The position numbers and the translations under genes were made by a program. Shown here one piece after another: positions 19,171-28,118 of a DNA stretch of 64,000 bases. Source of the DNA: Flavobacterium johnsoniae (lineage in GTDB: Bacteria; Bacteroidota; Bacteroidia; Flavobacteriales; Flavobacteriaceae); the NCBI RefSeq assembly GCF_030388325.1, contig NZ_CP103794.1:2542001-2606000 (forward strand). The letters are read 5' to 3'. Each line of letters starts with the position of its first letter. Position 1 is the stretch's first letter. The notes beneath the pieces were generated by a model. It did not search any database and had not been told where the DNA came from. It saw only the letters and a program-made list of their open reading frames with translations.

Positions 19171-21597
19171 CTAGAATTTATAAGCGAAACTTGCTACAAC
19201 ATTTCTAGGTTTTTGCGGATTTACTGTAGACCAGCCTCCGTTAAAATAATCTTTGTTTGTAATGTTATTTACATTTAAGCTTACACGGAATTTAGTTGAA
19301 TTGTAAAATACAGAACCATTGATAACTGTGTAAGAAGGCAAGATAAATTTACCCGTAACTTCGCTATCTAAAATGGCATTGTCGCTAGCATAATTTCCAC
19401 CAAAACCAAGACCGAAATTTTCTAAAGTTCCTTCTTCAAATTTATAAGTTGCCCAAAGATTTACTAAGTTTTTTGGACCAGCCCAGAAAGGTCTTTTTCC
19501 TTGATCTAACCAAACATTGTTTTCGTCTCCTTTAGTAATTTCACTTTGATTATAGCTATATCCAGCAATAATGCTTAAGCCTTTTAATGGGGCAGCATTC
19601 AAATCAAATTCAAAACCTTGGCTTCTTGCTTCACCTCCTTGCGCGCTGTACATTGGATTGCTAGTAACTAAATTAGCAACATTGATGTCGTAATAACTCA
19701 TTGTCGCAGTTAATCTGTTTGAAAACAAATCGGCTTTAATTCCAGCTTCTAACTGATTGGCGTGTTCTGGTTTAAAAGTTTGAGAACCAATAAAATTTCC
19801 ATCAGTATCATAAATGGCACTTGGAGCAATATTTCTAAAACCATTCATATAATTAGCAAATACAGATAATTGATCTTTAATTGGCTGATAAACAACTCCA
19901 AATTTTGGAGATAATGCCGTTTGAGTATAGTTGTCTGTATCGGTTTTAATGTTTCCTTCTGTATCGAAATAATCTACTCTTAAACTTGCCATTGCTAATA
20001 ATGAAGGCGTAATATTTAAAACATCAGATGCATAAGCACTATAAGTTGCATCTTTAGAATTATAATTTGGACCAGCTTCTGCCGCCAATAATTGATCTAC
20101 TGAAGTCTGGCTAAGATTATATGGGTTTGCAGGATCTATTTGTCTTACTTCGCCTTGAGCGGTAACATTGTATAATTTTCCGTAACCAGAACCAGCAAAC
20201 ATAAGATTTCTGTCAAAATAATCTAAACCTACAACAAGACGATTTCTCATACTGCCGATTTTAAAATCTCCAATAAAATTCTGCTGAATATCGGTTGTTG
20301 ACGTTTGTGAATTCTCTTTAGTAATCCAAAAAGCAAAATCTCGGTTTCCGTCTTCATTGTCGTAGATATAAGAATAATATCCTCTTGATTTAGAAGATGT
20401 TCTTGATAAAACCGTTTGAGATGTCCATTGCTCAGAGATTTTATAAGTCATTTGTCCTTGCAAATTAAATCTCGGATTTTTCATCGGAAGATCGTTGCTG
20501 TAAAAAGATAAATCGGTATTGTAATTTAAATCGGCTAAGTCTTTGAATTGCAATTGTGAATCTCTTCCTAAAAACAACATAGAAGGCGTTGTTTTTTCTT
20601 CAGACATAAATTCTGTATTGATTAAGAAAGATAATTTGTCGTTTACTTTGTAAGAAAGGGAAGGAGCTACAAAAATTGAAGTACGGAATCCTGCATCTTG
20701 AAAACTATTTTCTGTTTGGTAAGCGGCATTAATTCTAAAAAGTACATCATTATTATCGTCTAGCGGAGTATTTACATCGGCAGTAACTCTGTTTAAACCA
20801 AAACTTCCGGCAAGATAAGAAACTTCACCGCCAAAACCGCTGTAAGGTTTTTTAGTAACCGTATTGATAAGTCCGCCGTAACTTACTAAACTGCTTCCGA
20901 ATAAAGTTCCAGAAGGACCTTTGATAACTTCGATTCTTTCAATATTTGAAGGATCTAAAGTTCCGCTTGTAACGCCTGGTAAACCGTTTACAATATTAGC
21001 CTGAACTTCAAATCCGCGAAGCGAATAATAAGAACCTCCATCGCCGCCACGACCTGTAGACTCCCAAAGTTTCTGAATTCCAGGAACATTTTTTAAGGCA
21101 TCTTCATAGTTAGTAATTGCTTGTTCTTTCATTAATTCAGATGAAACGATATTGTAAACCTGTGGATTTTCTACATTTTTAAGAGGCATTTTTGAAACAT
21201 AAGTACTTTGTTTCGGAAACGCTTTTCCTCTATTATTAGTGATAATAACCTCTTGAAGCTGTTTATTTGAAACCGTTAATTTTAAATTGAGTGAATTGGT
21301 TTCATTAGCTATAACTGTAACTTGCTGTTCTAGAGTTTCGTAACCAGTAAGAGAAACTTGTAAAGTGTACGTATTAGGTTTAACACGATTAAATTCAAAA
21401 GCTCCATCTTCGTCGGTAACGGTGCCGTATTTTGAATTTTTAAGGATAATGTTAACCCCAACTGCGTTTTCTCCGTCAGAGGTTGTAATTGTACCTTTAA
21501 TTTTTCCCAAGTTTTGCTGGGCAAAAATAGCGTTGCAAAATAAAAAGAACAGGCAGAATATGGTACTTATCTGCTTGATGCGATTTGAATAATTCAT
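19171..21597 (-). CDS. TonB-dependent siderophore receptor with N-terminal carboxypeptidase-regulatory domain
   Basis: 808 residues. In order: signal peptide (ending CNAIFAQQ); CarboxypepD_reg-like sandwich (GKIKGTITTSDGENAVGVNI to about residue 110); plug (PSGTLFGSSLVSYGGLINTV); and a barrel ending RNVVASFAYKF. It imports a ferric chelate across the outer membrane using TonB. It is a paralogue of the 768-residue receptor at 22984-25290: the first 110 residues are almost the same (GKIKGTITTSDG, KYGTV, DGxFxFNRV). The -7 box TATTTTTG (21655-21662) and iron-box motif (21630-21649) lie upstream. The PepSY gene upstream on the same strand may work with it. Confidence 0.93.
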   Translation of the reverse strand: MNYSNRIKQISTIFCLFFLFCNAIFAQQNLGKIKGTITTSDGENAVGVNIILKNSKYGTVTDEDGAFEFNRVKPNTYTLQVSLTGYETLEQQVTVIANETNSLNLKLTVSNKQLQEVIITNNRGKAFPKQSTYVSKMPLKNVENPQVYNIVSSELMKEQAITNYEDALKNVPGIQKLWESTGRGGDGGSYYSLRGFEVQANIVNGLPGVTSGTLDPSNIERIEVIKGPSGTLFGSSLVSYGGLINTVTKKPYSGFGGEVSYLAGSFGLNRVTADVNTPLDDNNDVLFRINAAYQTENSFQDAGFRTSIFVAPSLSYKVNDKLSFLINTEFMSEEKTTPSMLFLGRDSQLQFKDLADLNYNTDLSFYSNDLPMKNPRFNLQGQMTYKISEQWTSQTVLSRTSSKSRGYYSYIYDNEDGNRDFAFWITKENSQTSTTDIQQNFIGDFKIGSMRNRLVVGLDYFDRNLMFAGSGYGKLYNVTAQGEVRQIDPANPYNLSQTSVDQLLAAEAGPNYNSKDATYSAYASDVLNITPSLLAMASLRVDYFDTEGNIKTDTDNYTQTALSPKFGVVYQPIKDQLSVFANYMNGFRNIAPSAIYDTDGNFIGSQTFKPEHANQLEAGIKADLFSNRLTATMSYYDINVANLVTSNPMYSAQGGEARSQGFEFDLNAAPLKGLSIIAGYSYNQSEITKGDENNVWLDQGKRPFWAGPKNLVNLWATYKFEEGTLENFGLGFGGNYASDNAILDSEVTGKFILPSYTVINGSVFYNSTKFRVSLNVNNITNKDYFNGGWSTVNPQKPRNVVASFAYKF

Positions 21598-21629
21598 GGT
21601 AATTTTTTTGGATTAATTTTCTGCTTTTA

Positions 21630-21662
21630 TTATTTAGAATAATTAAAAACAAGGCAAAAATA
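21630..21662 (-). promoter_or_regulatory. TATTTTTG promoter box with Fur-box-like motif, second receptor
   Basis: The -7 box is at 21655-21662 on minus. TTATTTAGAATAATTAAAAA (21630-21649) lies five bases further towards the gene, so a bound repressor would cover the transcription start. Confidence 0.6.
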
Positions 21663-21722
21663 GAAATTATAATTTCCTTAACAAAAAAAATCCACTATTT
21701 AGAGGTTATTAAATTTTAAAAA

Positions 21723-21750
21723 AAAAGCCTATTTTTTATTAAACAGGCTT
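21723..21750 (-). terminator. Terminator overlapping the PepSY gene end
   Basis: AAGCCT and AGGCTT pair around an A/T-rich loop. The outer arm lies within the last codons of the PepSY gene, and a T9 run follows on minus. Confidence 0.65.
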
Positions 21751-22899
21751 CGGATTTGCTTTTTTCTTCTTATTTCGTCCCCACCAAATTAGAAAACCTG
21801 TTATGGGTAAACTGGCGCATACAAGACTGGCAAAGAATGCTAATACTTTTCCTGGAAATCCAAGAATGCTTCCAACATGCAAATCATAATTTATAAATCG
21901 GAATTTTTCGCCATTATTTTTGTCTTCGTATTTTGTTATTTTAAGATTCTTGCCTGTATATTGGTCAAACTCCATTGACACGTCATCAAAACGATTTTCG
22001 TAGCGAATAAATGTTTGATAAGTTGCCAAAGAATCTTTTTCTTCGGGCGTAAACAAAAAGTAACATTTAGCTTTAGGATTTGCTTTTACAGTCGCTAAAT
22101 ATATTTTATCGGTAGCGCTAATTTTGGTATAATGAGTGGTGTCTGAAACGATTCTTTCTTCTTTTGGAAAAGTTTTCCCTCCGTTAAATAACCATTGAAT
22201 TCCTTGGTCATAACATCTGAAAGCCCAAACTAAGCCCGTTAATGCAATTATTAAAGCGAAAATCATCATATAAAAACCCATAATATTATGCAGATCGTAG
22301 TTTTTACGTTTCCATTTGGTGGTATTTTTCCATTGAAACCAAAAACGTTGTTTTGCCGCACTTTTATTTTTTGGCCACCAAAGAATCAAACCTGTAATTA
22401 GTGAAATAATAAATATAATGGTTGCTGTTCCCACAATTGGATCTCCAATTTCGCTATTTAAGCAAAGTGTTTGATGAAGCATTCGTACAAATACGAAAAA
22501 CTCAAAATTGTAATCTTCAATTTTCTTTATGCTTCCTGTGTATGGATCTACATAAACGTAAGTTGTATGATATTGATTCCAGTACCAAATAGCATCTTTG
22601 TCTATTTCTTCATAAAACCAGGTTTCAATAGTGCGTTTGTCATCATTAAATGTTTTGCATCCTGAAAAGGTTTGTTTTGGATGAATTTTTTTGTTGGTTT
22701 CTTTTGCGATTTCTATTAAATGGCTGATCGGTAGTTTTTTATCTTTTACCTGATCAACATAATAATGATTGTGAATTATTGGACGTAATTCTTCTTCAAA
22801 AGCGTACAGACAACCCGTAATTCCAAGTATGACAACGATTATTCCAGAAGACAATCCTAGCCATAAATGTATTTTTAGTATTAGTTTTTTAAAAGTCAT
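21739..22899 (-). CDS. PepSY-associated membrane protein (iron-uptake reductase-like)
   Basis: 386 residues with four clear membrane helices (about 15-36, 145-170, 205-228 and 350-372), the first containing GLSSGIIVVILGITGCLYAF. A PepSY-type periplasmic domain lies between the first two helices. Conserved histidines include His11 in KIHLWLGL and those in MLHQTLC and DLHNIMGFY. The family often lies beside TonB siderophore receptors and is thought to help release iron by reduction; that role is inferred. It sits between two receptor genes. A terminator at 22938 separates it from the receptor gene upstream, and I do not see a copy of the shared operator motif directly in front of it. Confidence 0.85.
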   Translation of the reverse strand: MTFKKLILKIHLWLGLSSGIIVVILGITGCLYAFEEELRPIIHNHYYVDQVKDKKLPISHLIEIAKETNKKIHPKQTFSGCKTFNDDKRTIETWFYEEIDKDAIWYWNQYHTTYVYVDPYTGSIKKIEDYNFEFFVFVRMLHQTLCLNSEIGDPIVGTATIIFIISLITGLILWWPKNKSAAKQRFWFQWKNTTKWKRKNYDLHNIMGFYMMIFALIIALTGLVWAFRCYDQGIQWLFNGGKTFPKEERIVSDTTHYTKISATDKIYLATVKANPKAKCYFLFTPEEKDSLATYQTFIRYENRFDDVSMEFDQYTGKNLKITKYEDKNNGEKFRFINYDLHVGSILGFPGKVLAFFASLVCASLPITGFLIWWGRNKKKKANPKPV

Positions 22900-22937
22900 T
22901 TTATAAAAAATTAAAAAATAAAATTGATAAAAAAAGA

Positions 22938-22970
22938 AACACCTCTGCAGCTAAACAGAGGTGTTTTTTT
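22938..22970 (-). terminator. Terminator after the third siderophore receptor gene
   Basis: A ten-base stem AACACCTCTG and CAGAGGTGTT, with A/T runs on both sides, so it can act in both directions. Confidence 0.8.
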
Positions 22971-22983
22971 TAAGAAAATGACT

Positions 22984-25290
22984 TTAGAATTTCAATGTCA
23001 AATTAACCAAAAAGTTTGACGGAGCTTGAGAGTTTCCGTAGAAATCCCAATATTTTTCATTAGATAAATTGTTGAATTTAACTCCAATTCTCCAAGTCGG
23101 TTGATCGTAAAATACGGTTGCATTTGCTGTTGTGTAAGATGGAATGTAGAAAACGTTGTCTTCAAACATATAGCTTTTTCCAACATAATTTATTCCAAAT
23201 CCAGCACCTAAACCTTTTACAGTATTTTGTAACGTATAAGTTGTCCAGAAATTAGCAACATTTTCTGGAGCTCCGACAGCTTTTTTTCCAGTTGCGGGAA
23301 TAGTATTATCGTTGAAAGCATATCCAGCAATAATATTAAAACCATTTATTGGATTCGCAATTAATTCAAAATCAAAGCCTTTACTCACTTGTTCGCCATT
23401 CTGAAATGCAAAACCATCATTATCATATTGTACAGCGTTATCAATTTTGATGTTATAATAACTTAAAGTAGTGCTCAATTTTTTATTGAATGCTTCTACT
23501 TTTACACCAAATTCATATTGTGCCGCGTAAACAGGATCTAAAATTAATCTTGTAGCATCGGGCTGTGTAGCAGGAGGCGAGTTTTGGAATCCGTTCATGT
23601 AGTTTCCAAAAACCGAAACTTGATCTTGAACAATTTGATACACTAATCCTAATTTTGGAGATAATGCTGTTTGATCGTAACCTTCTGTACTTTCGTCTGT
23701 GTCTAATTTAAAATTATCTAAACGTAAACTCAACATGGCAGATAATCTATCAGTAAAATTAATAACATCAGAAGCGTAAACACTAAAAGTTTTGCTAGTT
23801 GTAACAGGATAAGCAGTTTGGGTTAAAGTTGCATCAACTGTTTTTCTTCTCATCGGATTAAAAGGAGTTCTCACATCGATAGTGTCAAGATATCTTGTAA
23901 CTCCAGAAGAGAAACCACTTTTGTTGAAGCTGTAGTTTGCACCAACTAAAAGCTTGTGTTTAATGCTTCCAGTTTTAAACTGGCCATTAAAGTTTTGCTG
24001 AATATTTGTATAGTTGTCATAAATAGGACCCCAGTTTCCAACTCTTCTTGCTGCTTCGTAAGGGTTTAGCCAAAGCGTATAAGTTTGATAACTGCGTTCT
24101 ACGTTTTCTCCCATAAATGAGAATAACGTAGTAGATTTCCAATTATCAGATATTTGATATTCTGCCTGAGCAAAAACTTTATTTGCAGAAGTTTTAGCAT
24201 CGTTATCATCGTAAAATAATGATTTTCTATAACCAATTTTCAAATCTCCAGGATTTGTAATTCCAGAAGCGGCGTCATATCTATGGTAAGTACGTCTTGT
24301 ATTGTTTGAGCTGATATATTCAGCATCGATATTGAAAGTAAGTTTGTCGCTTGCTTTAAAAGTTAAGCTTGGCGTAAAAGCAACCGTATTATTAAAGCCA
24401 TAATCTAAAAAGCTTTTCTCTCTGTTAACTGCTGCATTCACTCTAAATAATACCGTTTTATCTTTGTTTAAAGGAGTATTTACATCAGCAGTAAAACGAT
24501 TTAAATTAAAACTCCCCATTGTATAAGATACTTCTGTAGCAGTGGTTTCGAAGGGTTTTTTAGTTACAAGGTTTACTACACCACCAAAAGATGAAATAGT
24601 AGAACCGAATAAAGTTCCAGAAGGTCCTTTCAAAACCTCAATTCTTTCAACGTTGGCAAGGTCTGTAGAAGAACGGTTGGTAGACATTTCCATACCATTT
24701 CTAGCATTAATACCCGTTGTAAAACCTCTAAAAGTTACTCCAACTCCTCCAGAAGGATACGTAACCGGCACAGATCCAGGAGAGTTTTGTACCGCACTTT
24801 TTACATCTATAGAAACTTGTTCTAATAAAAGTTCTTTATGTATTACATTGTAAACCTGAGGATTTTCAAGATTTTTTAATGGCATTCTGGCAACGTAATC
24901 GGTTTTTTTAGATGCGATGCTCTTTTTACCGCTAACTACAACTTCTTGCAATTCTTTGTTCGAAACTTTAAGTTGTAGATTAAGAGAAGTGGTTTCATTT
25001 TCGGTTACTGTCACTTGAGTTTCTAAAGTTTCATAACCTGTTAAAGAGATTTGTAGCGTATAAGAATTCGCTCTTACTCTGTTAAAATCGAAAGTACCGT
25101 CATCATTAGAAACAGTACCGTATTTAGTATTTTTTAGAATAATATTTACTCCGGCAGCAGCGTCGCCATCTGAAGTTGTAATTGTTCCTTTAATTTTTCC
25201 GTTGTTCTGTTGTGCAAAAATGGATAAGAACGAAAACAAAAAGCTGATTGAAAATAGAAAACGTAAGGTTTTCTGATTGAGGTAATTCAT
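22984..25290 (-). CDS. TonB-dependent siderophore receptor with N-terminal carboxypeptidase-regulatory domain
   Basis: 768 residues. The order is the same as in the 808-residue paralogue: signal peptide ending LSIFAQQN; CarboxypepD_reg-like domain with IKGTITTSDGDAAAGVNI; plug with VERIEVLKGPSGTLFGSTIS; and a barrel ending PSNFLVNLTLKF. It imports a ferric chelate. The two paralogues differ most in the barrel, so they probably take different siderophores. A TACATTTG box (25347-25354) and the shared operator motif (25322-25341) lie upstream. An MFS gene diverges from this end and could export or import a related chelate. Confidence 0.93.
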   Translation of the reverse strand: MNYLNQKTLRFLFSISFLFSFLSIFAQQNNGKIKGTITTSDGDAAAGVNIILKNTKYGTVSNDDGTFDFNRVRANSYTLQISLTGYETLETQVTVTENETTSLNLQLKVSNKELQEVVVSGKKSIASKKTDYVARMPLKNLENPQVYNVIHKELLLEQVSIDVKSAVQNSPGSVPVTYPSGGVGVTFRGFTTGINARNGMEMSTNRSSTDLANVERIEVLKGPSGTLFGSTISSFGGVVNLVTKKPFETTATEVSYTMGSFNLNRFTADVNTPLNKDKTVLFRVNAAVNREKSFLDYGFNNTVAFTPSLTFKASDKLTFNIDAEYISSNNTRRTYHRYDAASGITNPGDLKIGYRKSLFYDDNDAKTSANKVFAQAEYQISDNWKSTTLFSFMGENVERSYQTYTLWLNPYEAARRVGNWGPIYDNYTNIQQNFNGQFKTGSIKHKLLVGANYSFNKSGFSSGVTRYLDTIDVRTPFNPMRRKTVDATLTQTAYPVTTSKTFSVYASDVINFTDRLSAMLSLRLDNFKLDTDESTEGYDQTALSPKLGLVYQIVQDQVSVFGNYMNGFQNSPPATQPDATRLILDPVYAAQYEFGVKVEAFNKKLSTTLSYYNIKIDNAVQYDNDGFAFQNGEQVSKGFDFELIANPINGFNIIAGYAFNDNTIPATGKKAVGAPENVANFWTTYTLQNTVKGLGAGFGINYVGKSYMFEDNVFYIPSYTTANATVFYDQPTWRIGVKFNNLSNEKYWDFYGNSQAPSNFLVNLTLKF

Positions 25291-25321
25291 TGCTATTTTT
25301 TAATTGGTTTATAAATAGTTT

Positions 25322-25354
25322 TTATTTAGAATGAATAAAAACAATGCAAATGTA
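25322..25354 (-). promoter_or_regulatory. TACATTTG promoter box with Fur-box-like motif, third receptor
   Basis: The -7 box is at 25347-25354 on minus. TTATTTAGAATGAATAAAAA (25322-25341) follows after five bases, the same geometry as at 21630-21662. Confidence 0.6.
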
Positions 25355-25516
25355 GCTATAAAAATTTCTTTAGCAAATATTATTTTTAAGGATTTTATAA
25401 GCATTTGTTAAGATTATTTTAAGAAAGTAAGAGATGTTTTATGTTTTAATTTTAAAAATAAAATCAAGTTTTTGTGAAAACAGAAAAAAGTAGAACGCTC
25501 ACCCTAAAAAAAGCCT

Positions 25517-25524
25517 TAATTTTG
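25517..25524 (+). promoter_or_regulatory. TAATTTTG -7 box for the MFS gene
   Basis: Matches TAnnTTTG and lies 19 bases before the ATG at 25544. Confidence 0.5.
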
Positions 25525-25543
25525 CAGTCTGAAAAACAATTTC

Positions 25544-26704
25544 ATGATTTTATCTTTCTTCAAAAAAATTCAAAATACACCTCGAGGATACCGAATAGCT
25601 AATACTGTTTTTTTCTTTTTATCTGGTTTCGGATATTCTTCGTGGGTTTCTAGAATTCCACATATACAAGCACAATTACATTTATCTGAAGCGCAGTTTG
25701 GAGCTGTTTTATTTGCATTTCCAATTGGTTTAATGCTGACAATGCCCTTTACAGGAAAATTATTAAACAAGTACAGTAGCCGTTATATTATGCTTTTGGG
25801 CGCTATTATGTTCAATATTGTGCTGTCTTTACCAGGTTTGGTGGCTTTTGTTTGGCAGTTGGTTATTGTACTTTTAATTTTTGGAGCTTCACGAAATATC
25901 TTCAACTTATCGATTAATGCGCAATCTTTAGAAGTGCAGAAATTATATCCGAAATCTATTATTACTCGATTTCATGCGGTTTGGAGTATTGCCGTATTTT
26001 CTGGAGCTGGTTTAGGATATGTTATGGTGACACAGAAAATCGCGCCATCGCATCATTTGTTGGGAGTTAGTGTTTTTATGCTAGCGCTTACAGCTTGTTT
26101 TTATCCGATGAGTATTCATAACGAACCTGTTCCTGTTAAAAAGAAGTTTTTCTCAATGCCTGAAAAAAATCTAGTAAAATTTGCTATGATTTGCTTTGTT
26201 TCAATGGCTTGCGAAAATACAATGTACGACTGGAGCGGAATTTATTTTGAAAACATCTTAAAAGCTTCACCAAAATTAACGAGTGCTGCGTTTGTATTTT
26301 TTGCTTCGGCTGTAACTTTAGGACGTATTTTTGGTGATTATGGCGTTATGAGATTCGGAACTAAAAAAATCCTTCTCTATAGCGGAATTCTAATCACTTT
26401 AGGTTTCGGAATTTGCTTTATTCTTCCATACGCATATCCAACTATTTTTGGTTATGTTTTAATCGGATTTGGAGTGTCTTGTGTTGTTCCGTTGGTATTT
26501 AGCATAGCCGGAAGATCTTCAAAATTAAGCAGCGGTTCTGCCTTAACTTCGATTTCTACAATCGGTTATTTAGGATTTTTATTGGTTCCGCCAATGGTTG
26601 GTTTTATTTCTGAATATCTAAGTATGAAATGGGCGTTTTTAGTGATGGCGCTTTTAGGTATTCTAATGATTTTTATGGTGAATAAGATCGGGGAGAATGA
26701 GTAG
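25544..26704 (+). CDS. MFS transporter
   Basis: 386 residues with about 12 membrane helices, typical of the major facilitator superfamily in the inner membrane. The opening GYRIANTVFFFLSGFGYSSW and RIPHIQAQLHLSEAQFGAVL fit an FucP/YbjJ-like subgroup. The substrate cannot be told from sequence. It diverges from the third siderophore receptor gene, so a link with siderophore or iron chemistry is possible but not shown; its own upstream region lacks the shared iron-type motif. The ATG at 25544 is preceded by a TAATTTTG box. Confidence 0.88.
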   Translation: MILSFFKKIQNTPRGYRIANTVFFFLSGFGYSSWVSRIPHIQAQLHLSEAQFGAVLFAFPIGLMLTMPFTGKLLNKYSSRYIMLLGAIMFNIVLSLPGLVAFVWQLVIVLLIFGASRNIFNLSINAQSLEVQKLYPKSIITRFHAVWSIAVFSGAGLGYVMVTQKIAPSHHLLGVSVFMLALTACFYPMSIHNEPVPVKKKFFSMPEKNLVKFAMICFVSMACENTMYDWSGIYFENILKASPKLTSAAFVFFASAVTLGRIFGDYGVMRFGTKKILLYSGILITLGFGICFILPYAYPTIFGYVLIGFGVSCVVPLVFSIAGRSSKLSSGSALTSISTIGYLGFLLVPPMVGFISEYLSMKWAFLVMALLGILMIFMVNKIGENE

Positions 26705-26709
26705 TTTTT

Positions 26710-26850
26710 AAGTTGCTAAGGTTCTGAGATGCTGAGGTTCTAAGGTTTTTATACTTTTTATACTTAATAAAGATTCCATTTTTGTTGATAATTTTTAAAA
26801 TTCCGTAGGAATGAACTATTTTGTAGCAACGGATTTTGATCCGTTGGAGA
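26710..26850. repeat. Dispersed repeats: AAGGTTCTGAG-type and AACGGATTTTGATCCGTT palindrome
   Basis: A copy of the AGGTTCTAAGG family lies at 26710-26750 and an 18-base perfect palindrome at about 26829-26846. I see no gene in this gap. Confidence 0.5.
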
Positions 26851-26868
26851 AACGAATTATGTATTTTA

Positions 26869-27297
26869 CTAAAATGAACATATTTTAGAGCTATTCGCGT
26901 CTATTTCTTTTTTAAATTCTGAAGGTAATTGTATTTTATATCTGCACAAATCTTTCATTTCATATTGCTGTGTTTTTTGATTGAAAAGAATTGTTTGATA
27001 AGACATATAATCTGAGTTGTAATACCACACATTAGCATTTTGGTCAACATATAAAACCCAATAATGATAAGGGCTAAAAGTTTCGTCTAAGCTTTGTTGA
27101 AACAATATTTTATTTTTGCCATTTCTTATGGCAAAAATTTTTGATTCGTCTTTTAATTCTTTAATTAAAATATTTCGATCTTTGCCAGGAATAGTATAAA
27201 TTCCATCTTCATACAAAAAGCCTGATTTAATGCTTTTATAATTTAATTGATAGTTATTGCAAGACAAAAAAAGAAGAATTAGAATAATACTGCACAT
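26869..27297 (-). CDS. Small lipoprotein, function unknown
   Basis: From the ATG at 27295-27297 it has 142 residues, with a short lipoprotein signal MCSIILILLFLSC (lipidated Cys13). The frame can be extended to 27345, but that adds a charged lead (MMFLIKTKIEKRRIRI) before the signal, so the inner start is preferred. The mature part is beta-rich (YTIPGKDRNILIKELKD, VLYVDQNANVWYYNSDYMS); I do not recognise a family. The start codon lies at the edge of the loop of an 18-base-pair hairpin (27271-27313). That hairpin also serves as a likely terminator for the gene before it, 49 bases upstream. Nothing in the neighbourhood explains its job. Confidence 0.65.
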   Translation of the reverse strand: MCSIILILLFLSCNNYQLNYKSIKSGFLYEDGIYTIPGKDRNILIKELKDESKIFAIRNGKNKILFQQSLDETFSPYHYWVLYVDQNANVWYYNSDYMSYQTILFNQKTQQYEMKDLCRYKIQLPSEFKKEIDANSSKICSF

Positions 27298-27313
27298 TAT
27301 TCTAATTCTTCTT
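27271..27313 (-). terminator. Hairpin spanning the lipoprotein start; possible terminator or attenuator
   Basis: Perfect 18-base arms (AAGAAGAATTAGAATAAT and its complement) surround a seven-base loop. On minus the hairpin is followed by a T7 run, as in an intrinsic terminator, but it lies inside the next gene's translation start. Confidence 0.55.
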
Positions 27314-27346
27314 TTCTCTATTTTAGTTTTTATCAAAAACATCAAA

Positions 27347-27823
27347 TTACTTCTTCGTCATAACAAATTTCTCAGAACTAGGTTTTCCGTTCAAATTTCC
27401 AGAAATCTCAGCTGTCAAAGAATTATTTGCGCCTTTTGTGTACGTGATTTTTTGAGGATAATCATGTTTCGGATTTTCGAAAACCAATTGCTGTTCCGTT
27501 TCAGAAGTTGATGGAAAAAATACAGGTTTGTCATCATTTTGACCTTTTACGGTTGCTTTATAAGTCAAAGTTTCTCCTAACTGCGCTAGAATAATACTTT
27601 CAGAATGAATGGTGTCTTTTCCTTTTATAAAATAAGAAACCGCACTAAAAGTACTATCATTTAGTTTTTGCCAGTTTTCAGATAAAACTCCGTCTGGTGT
27701 TGTATTTTCCCAGTTTCCGATTAACCAGTCGGCTTTTTTGATTTTATCTTTTTCAACAGTTTCTTTTTTTTGGCAAGAAACAAAAGCTATTGTAAGTGCG
27801 ATAAGAGTAATTCTTTGAAACAT
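27347..27823 (-). CDS. DUF6265-type lipoprotein
   Basis: 158 residues with a lipobox (AFVSCQKK, Cys17). The mature part opens KADWLIGNWENTTPDGVLSE and contains STFSAVSYFIKGKDTIHSES and LVFENPKHDYPQKITYTK, the pattern of the lipocalin-like DUF6265 family. The role is unknown; a small-molecule-binding beta-barrel is inferred from the pattern. It lies upstream of the small lipoprotein gene on the same strand. Confidence 0.75.
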   Translation of the reverse strand: MFQRITLIALTIAFVSCQKKETVEKDKIKKADWLIGNWENTTPDGVLSENWQKLNDSTFSAVSYFIKGKDTIHSESIILAQLGETLTYKATVKGQNDDKPVFFPSTSETEQQLVFENPKHDYPQKITYTKGANNSLTAEISGNLNGKPSSEKFVMTKK

Positions 27824-27922
27824 AATTTTTGAGTTTTGATTGTACTAATGTATGAAAAAAATGTTTGCCACTGTTTACACAAATTTCCATGAATTATATT
27901 TGAAATTGCGAGATAAATTTTT

Positions 27923-28105
27923 GCCACAGATTAAAAGGATTTTAAAGATTTTTTTCACGCAGATTTGCAGATTCTGGCAGATTTAATTTTATAAATCTGC
28001 GAATATCTACTTACATCTGTAAAATCTGCGTGAAATAAATTTGTGGAAATTTGTGGCAACAGGCAAAGCAAAAAGAAATCTGTGCTAATCCTTTTAATCT
28101 GTGGC
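27923..28105. repeat. Nested inverted-repeat element
   Basis: Perfect 19-base ends (GCCACAGATTAAAAGGATT and its complement) surround a second pair (TTTCACGCAGATTT and AAATCTGCGTGAAA) and the repeated word AATCTGCG. It fills most of the gap between topoisomerase III and the DUF6265 gene and codes for nothing I can see. Confidence 0.8.
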
Positions 28106-28118
28106 TAAAAAAAATAGT

